NCBI RefSeq assembly: GCF_004379255.2 | Contig: NC_056034.1 | Location: forward strand, 2,048,501 to 2,112,500 | Reading direction: 5' to 3' | Length of the DNA: 64,000 nt | Source of the DNA: Salvia splendens | Taxonomy: Eukaryota > Streptophyta > Magnoliopsida > Lamiales > Lamiaceae | Shown here: one piece after another, positions 59,379-64,000 of the stretch | Layout: each line of letters opens with the position of its first letter | Numbering within the stretch: the first letter of the stretch is position 1 | Notes under the pieces: generated by a model | What the model was told of the DNA's origin: nothing | The model's database searches: none | Seen by the model: the letters and a program-made list of their open reading frames with translations, nothing else | Program-made: the position numbers and the translations under genes

Positions 59379-59649
59379 CTCTAAACACATGCCAGTTGTC
59401 GATTCCGTCTCCAAATCCTTGGGGCGGAGGGATGCCATCCAAGCAGACTATACAAAAAAAAATCATTTACGCTAGTGAAACAAATAATGAATTAACAATT
59501 AATAATTAGACATATATACATATGTATATGTACCTGCTCCTTTGGCAAAAGTAAGAGCAGTCTCCAATATGGATACCGTAAACGTTGCGAGCTCCATTGA
59601 TTCCGACCACAACCAAGGAAGGCATAAGCGCCGGTAGTAATCTAGCCAT
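59379..59649 (-). pseudogene. Pectin acetylesterase remnant B (exons 1 and 2 only)
   Basis: Exon-1-like sequence (59649-59534) keeps an ATG and the hydrophobic MARLLPALMPSLVVVG but is shifted out of frame before its end. Exon-2-like sequence (59447-59379) keeps CLDG and [10 protein letters not shown]. The remaining exons are missing. Together with remnant A it shows at least two former tandem copies. Confidence 0.83.
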
Positions 59650-60660
59650 GACGTCTCTTGAAACTCTGCAACGGCGAAACCAGGTGACGGCGGAAGGCGA
59701 TAAGGGAGAGGGAGATGAGGGGAGAATTAAGGAGGGAAATGCCAAAGAAGATGAAGAATAATGGAGGGAGAGTGCCTTGTATATATTAACCTTTTTGATG
59801 ATACTCTTAAAAATATCCAGCTGTCAACATACTTTCACTTCAAACATAAACAACACACATGAAATAGATTAGGAAGCCATATTTGAACTGAGAGTAAAAA
59901 TTAAAATAAAAGGCTTACTTATAGCATTTTATGATACATGATCATGTCACAAATCAGATAATTTTCTAATCTGATAAAATTACAACTCCAGCAGGGGTTG
60001 ACTCTAATCTGAAAAAATCTAAAAATTTCTGATTTTCACAACAGATTTCTAGCATATCATTATTTAATTAAAATTCGTAATTTTGTGATGAATTTGACCC
60101 AAATTAAGAAAATAAATGTGGTTGCATTTGCATGGTATAACATTCTTTAAAGTTGAAATTTCTTTGCGTTATTTACTCGCATAGAATATATATTGCTTTC
60201 CAATTCGTGTATATTGATTTAAAATGAGTATTTAGAAAGATCTCAAAATGCAATTCAATATGAATTATTACTACTAGTTAAGCAAATTTCGTATACTAAT
60301 TAATGGAGATATAATCAATCAATCAATCTATCTATATTAATTAGTTGCAGACCTAATAATTAAAATGTCGTGATGCAAAATGTCATAAATTAAATTAGTA
60401 ATTTTGATTGTAAGTTAATAAATGGCTTATTAATTGTAGCTAGAGTAATTAGTAGGATAGTTTTCACTTGGATTCCAAATCTAATGCACTCAGTTTTACA
60501 ATTTTGTGTTACGATGATTGTAAAAGGAAATAATTTCATGATAATATTCAGCATTGACGAGTGGGAGTAAATATTGTGGTGAATGGGAGTAAATAGTGAT
60601 GGAAGTAGAAGTAGTAATAGTCATGATTTGGGAAATGAGTGGGATCATGATTTAGACATA
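59650..60660. other. Intergenic stretch
   Basis: AT-rich, with repeated GGGAGTAAAT phrases near 60560-60600. No gene recognised. Confidence 0.5.
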
Positions 60661-60772
60661 TGATAGGAGTAAATAATGGTGAATAAAAATGAGAGAAAAA
60701 GGGAGGGTAGGTGGGTTGATAGGAGTAAATAATGGTGAATAAAAATGAGAGAAAAAGGGAGGGTAGGTGGGT
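60661..60772. repeat. Tandem duplication with 56-base period
   Basis: The block from TGATAGGAGTAAATAATGGT to AGGGTAGGTGGG occurs at 60661 and 60717 with almost no change, so the duplication is recent. Confidence 0.92.
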
Positions 60773-60801
60773 GGTGATGTGGGATGTGTCAGTAATTAAT
60801 A

Positions 60802-61004
60802 TTCCATCCGTCCCAATGAAGATGACCTATTCTATGGGCGACACAAGAATTTTATGCAATATTATTTTGTGTGTGAAGTAAAGAAAGGAAAGTAAGGGAA
60901 AAGAATAAAGTAAAGATAAAGATATTTTCATTTTTAGTAATGAGTCATCTTGGTTGGAACAATCTAAAAAAGAAAGTGAGTCATCTTTAGTGGAGTGGAG
61001 GGAG
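60802..61004. mobile_element. Stowaway-like MITE
   Basis: TTCCATCCGTCCCAATGAAG and an inverse end closing GGAGTGGAGGGAG are flanked by TA at 60800-60801 and 61005-61006. 203 bases, non-coding. Confidence 0.82.
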
Positions 61005-61087
61005 TAACAAAATGTGGAGTCACGGGGCGGAAGTATCAATGGATGGTTTGATGGATTGGCCTGAAATCGGAAAGTTTCACGTAAGTG

Positions 61088-61171
61088 TTTTAAATTTTTA
61101 ACAAAAAAAATTATAGTAACTCGAATGGCTTTTAAATTTTTAACAAAAAAAATTATAGTAACTCGAATGGC
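61088..61171. repeat. Tandem duplication with 42-base period
   Basis: TTTTAAATTTTTAAC and the following ATTATAGTAACTCGAATGG occur twice in direct succession, essentially identical. Confidence 0.92.
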
Positions 61172-61377
61172 CCGTACATAAATATCACTTTAGCTGACCC
61201 GATTGACATAGGCAAAAAAAAGTGTTGCAAAATGAAAAGGAAGAATAGACAAAAATATATTATTGGTCTTTTATTGATAACTCGTGACAATTTGTGAAAA
61301 CTATTAGTAGTACACTAGTACTACTAGTTTATAATTATAATTTAAATTTCTCTTTTTTGTTTATTGTACATACTATC

Positions 61378-62106
61378 TGATGAAGCCGCGAATTTCTGAT
61401 GTTTGTAAATGCTGGTAGAGAATAAAGATCACGACACAATGAATTTACGTGGTTCGATTTACTGAAGTAAATCTACGTCCACGGGAAGAAAAGAGGGCAG
61501 AGTTGTATTGCTTGATCTGGGATTACAGCTTACAATACACACTTGCTATATAGTCTATTCTGTCTCTAGAGAACGAAAGAGAGAGAGTCTTTCTGTCAGA
61601 TCTAAGTTCTATTTATATATTGAACTGAGATTGTGGCTTGCATCACCACCCTAAGTCGTGGAGGTCATGGAGGTCATGAGATCCTGCATGGCCTCTAACT
61701 AGGCAGTGGCTTACATCATCAGTAATTATGTCGTGGATGTCGTGGAGGTCATGAGATCCTGCGTGGCCACTAACTAGGCAGTGGCTTACATCATCAGTAA
61801 CTATGTCGTGGAGGTCATGCATGAGTCCGCTATCTCCCAGTTCGGTCAAATACTGAGACCGAACTGCTGAATTATTGCCGAGTAGCTTTTGCCGATCTGA
61901 GAGTAGAGCTTGATGCCGACCTGAGAGCAGAGTTTGATTGGTTGGCTTTTACCGAGCTGTAGGCTGGGGCCGAACTCTTTGGTTGTGCCGAACTGAACTC
62001 TTGAGTCATGCCGGACTGATATTCTTTAGCCATGCCGAACTGATACTCTTTCTTGGGCTTTACTGCTGTTGGGCTTGTTTAGTATTTGTTTAGTACGTAC
62101 TCCATC
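61378..62106 (-). repeat. 3' LTR of the gypsy element
   Basis: On the minus strand it begins TGATGGAGTACG (62106), straight after a purine tract (CGGGGGGGGTAG, 62118-62107), and ends ...CA at 61378. The length is 729 bases. It contains a tandem array with period about 75 (about 61655-61825; GTCGTGGAGGTCATGAGATC units) and several TGCCGAACTGA repeats (61985-62050). Confidence 0.82.
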
Positions 62107-62859
62107 ACTACCCCCCCCGAAAAGTGAAGTGAATCACTTCGGCATTCTGGATAAAGGTACGGGGTAAGTTGATGTTTGTCCTCGGTCTGATGAAGTGAAC
62201 TCTTCTTTGACCGGACTTGGTTTGTGTCCTAATTTGGCGAGTTTTATCGCTCGGATCGAACTTTCCGTTGTCCTAATTTGGGGATCGAACTTTCCCTTGT
62301 CCTAATTCGGCGAGTTTTATCGCGTGGATCGGACTTTCCCTAGTCCTAATTCAGGCAAGTTTTATCGCGAGAATCAGACTTTTGTTGCAGTTCGTTTCAG
62401 ACGAAGTGCTTGATTCTTAAGCTGAATTGTGGTCTTGTATCTTCTGTAGAAGCTTGGACTTCACAATCGTTGGCTTATTGCAGCTCGTTTCAGACGAACT
62501 GCTTGTTTAAGCTGAATTGTGGTCTTGTATCTTCTGTAGAAGCTTTGACTCACAATCGTGGGCTTGTTGCAGCTCGTTTCAGACGAACTGCTTGTTTAAG
62601 CTGAATTGTGGTCTTGTATCTTCTGTAGAAGCTTTGACTCACAATCGTGTGCTTGTATATGTTCTAAGAAGGGGATCAGCCTTCGAAGAACAAGATACCT
62701 CAGTAACATTTGTAAGAGACGACACGCACAGAGACAGACAAAACACATAGACAAAACGCATAGAGGCAAATAAAAAGCACATAGAGAAACAAAGATCAAG
62801 CAAACCAAATAAAGCACATTGACCGGACAGGACTCAAGACTGACTGACCGGACTGTCTC
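62107..62859 (-). repeat. Tandem-repeat-rich 3' region of the gypsy element
   Basis: Three copies of an 89-90-base unit start near 62421, 62511 and 62600 (landmarks GCTGAATTGTGGTCTTGTAT and CTTCTGTAGAAGCTT). A second array near 62225-62385 repeats GTCCTAATTYGGCGAGTTTT about four times. No coding sequence. Such variable arrays between pol and LTR are known in Tat-type elements. Confidence 0.85.
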
Positions 62860-64000
62860 TTACAAATGAAACTTCTTGAGGTTGGAAATGTGCCATGTTC
62901 GGGGTACCTGTTCTCCTGACATGTGAGCCAATTTGTAAGACCCTTTGCCGAGGACTTCTGACACCCGATACGGACCTTCCCATGTGGGTTCGAGCTTGCC
63001 CAGCTTTTCTGCTCGGCTTACTTCGTTGTTTCTCAGGACGAGATCTCCCACTTGAAATTGCAGCTTCTTCACCCTTTGGTTGTAATACCGGGCTACTTGC
63101 TCCTTGTACTTGGCTGCTTTTATGCATGCCAGTTCTCTTCTTTCTTCGGCAAGATCTAGCTCGGCTCTCAGTCCGTCGTCGTTTATTTCTGAGGAGAAAT
63201 TTAGAGTCCGGGGACTGGGTACGCCGATCTCCACCGGAATTACGGCTTCAGTGCCGTACACCAGACTGTACGGAGTTTCACCGTTGGAGGTTGTGGGTGT
63301 AGTTCGGTAGGACCATAGGACTTGAGGGAGATTTTCTACCCATTGTCCTTTGGCTTGTTCTAACCGAGCTTTTAACCCTTTCACCAGGATACGATTTGTT
63401 ACCTCCGTTTGTCCGTTTGCTTGTGGATGAGAGACCGAAGTGAACCGTTGTTGAATATTCAGCTCTTGGCACCAATTCTTGAACGTCTTGTCGGTGAACT
63501 GAGTCCCGTTATCCGAGATGAGGATGTGGGGTATGCCGAATCGGCACACTATGTTCTTCCAGACGAAATCCAATGCCTTCGAGCTCGTTATCGTAGCTAA
63601 TGGTTCAGCTTCCACCCACTTCGTAAAGTAGTCCACGGCAACGATAAGGAATTTCATTTGCCGAGGAGCTTGTGGTAGTGGTCCTACTATGTCTATACCC
63701 CATTGCATAAAAGGCCAAGGGCTTTGCATAGTGGATAGATTGGTCTGCGGCATCCTTGGGATATTTGCATGGATTTGGCACTTCGGGCATGTCTTGACGA
63801 GCTGCACTGCTTCTTGTACCAAGGTTGGCCAATAATATCCCCATCTTAGAACTTTTTTAGCTAAAGCTCTAGCTCCGATGTGGCTACCGCACGATCCTTC
63901 ATGAACTTCTCTGAGGATGTAGTCCGTCTCTTCTGGTCCTACGCACCGCAATAACGGCTGGAGGTAAGACTTTCTGAAGAGGACTCCTTCATGAAGTTCG
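62860..64000 (-). CDS. Gypsy pol polyprotein, integrase part (5' end outside window)
   Basis: The frame is open from the window edge to a stop at 62860. Translated from the edge it begins ELHEGVLFRKSYLQ. It shows the integrase zinc-binding region (H..H then CPKC), the catalytic core with aspartates in GIDIVGP and ISDNGTQF and glutamate in GQTEVTNR, then a basic C-terminal region with GDLVLR and the GPYRV block near the end (EGPYRVSEVLGKGSYKL). No stop or frameshift is seen in these 380 codons, so this copy may be young. The family integrates element DNA into host chromosomes; it is not a host gene. Confidence 0.93.
   Translation of the reverse strand, partial: ELHEGVLFRKSYLQPLLRCVGPEETDYILREVHEGSCGSHIGARALAKKVLRWGYYWPTLVQEAVQLVKTCPKCQIHANIPRMPQTNLSTMQSPWPFMQWGIDIVGPLPQAPRQMKFLIVAVDYFTKWVEAEPLATITSSKALDFVWKNIVCRFGIPHILISDNGTQFTDKTFKNWCQELNIQQRFTSVSHPQANGQTEVTNRILVKGLKARLEQAKGQWVENLPQVLWSYRTTPTTSNGETPYSLVYGTEAVIPVEIGVPSPRTLNFSSEINDDGLRAELDLAEERRELACIKAAKYKEQVARYYNQRVKKLQFQVGDLVLRNNEVSRAEKLGKLEPTWEGPYRVSEVLGKGSYKLAHMSGEQVPRTWHISNLKKFHL

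Larger units (their letters stand above)
61378..64000 (-). mobile_element. Ty3/gypsy LTR retrotransposon, 3' end (continues past window)
   Basis: On the minus strand the order is integrase (64000-62860), a repeat-rich 3' region (62859-62107), a polypurine tract and the 3' LTR (62106-61378). Integrase at the 3' end of pol defines Ty3/gypsy. Integrase sequence style and the long repeat-bearing 3' region suggest the Tat lineage. The rest of the element lies beyond the window. Confidence 0.9.

Noticed and set aside
1..64000. tRNA, rRNA and CRISPR arrays
   Set aside because: None was recognised by reading; tRNA genes cannot be excluded without a covariance-model search.

Overview
This window looks like nuclear DNA of a eudicot plant. 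It has an AT-rich background with GC-rich exons, introns with plant splice signals, plant-only families (HD-Zip III, CASP-like, FtsHi, DUF761), and many plant transposons. The genus cannot be fixed from sequence alone. Coordinates, exon limits and reading frames were worked out by eye, with no database search.

Layout. Positions 1-7532 hold a Ty1/copia LTR retrotransposon. Its left LTR is cut by the window edge. Its gag-pol reading frame is broken by one frameshift and one stop, and its right LTR is rearranged. Positions 10450-12505 hold a decayed PIF/Harbinger transposon. A gene block follows: a DUF761 gene (+, 14190-14696), a 17-exon HD-Zip III gene of the ATHB-15 type (-, 15609-20007) and SEC13 (+, 23304-24206). 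Positions 24.7-27.8 kb are a transposon graveyard: a long inverted-repeat element carrying a leucine-rich-repeat gene fragment, and the 3' end of a second copia element with its LTR. A class-I GATA factor lies at 31700-32902 and a non-autonomous Helitron at 36468-38221. Next come NUP35 (40128-42456), a CASP-like gene (43632-45270) and the chloroplast pseudo-protease FTSHI2 (47081-51524), all on the plus strand. On the minus strand follow a small secreted prolamin-like gene (52032-52355) and a 12-exon pectin acetylesterase (52594-55194). Decayed partial copies of the esterase sit at 58.9-59.65 kb. The right edge (61378-64000, minus strand) is the 3' end of a Ty3/gypsy element: integrase, repeat-rich 3' region and LTR. 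Small MITEs with TA or TAA target duplications are scattered throughout, one nested in another and one inside an esterase intron.

How the genes relate. There are no operons; these are independent plant genes. The order NUP35 - CASP-like - FTSHI2, and the pairing of DUF761 with ATHB-15, match Arabidopsis neighbours as I recall them (At3g16310-16300-16290 and At1g52140-52150). This suggests ancestral collinearity and should be checked. The most unusual observations are: a 14-base perfect self-complementarity placing a copy of LTR sequence at the primer-binding site of the copia element, with no tRNA-type site visible; an HD-Zip III miR165/166 site formed across a splice junction; a GC-AG intron in the same gene; and a Harbinger transposase whose five stops all fit C-to-T type decay.
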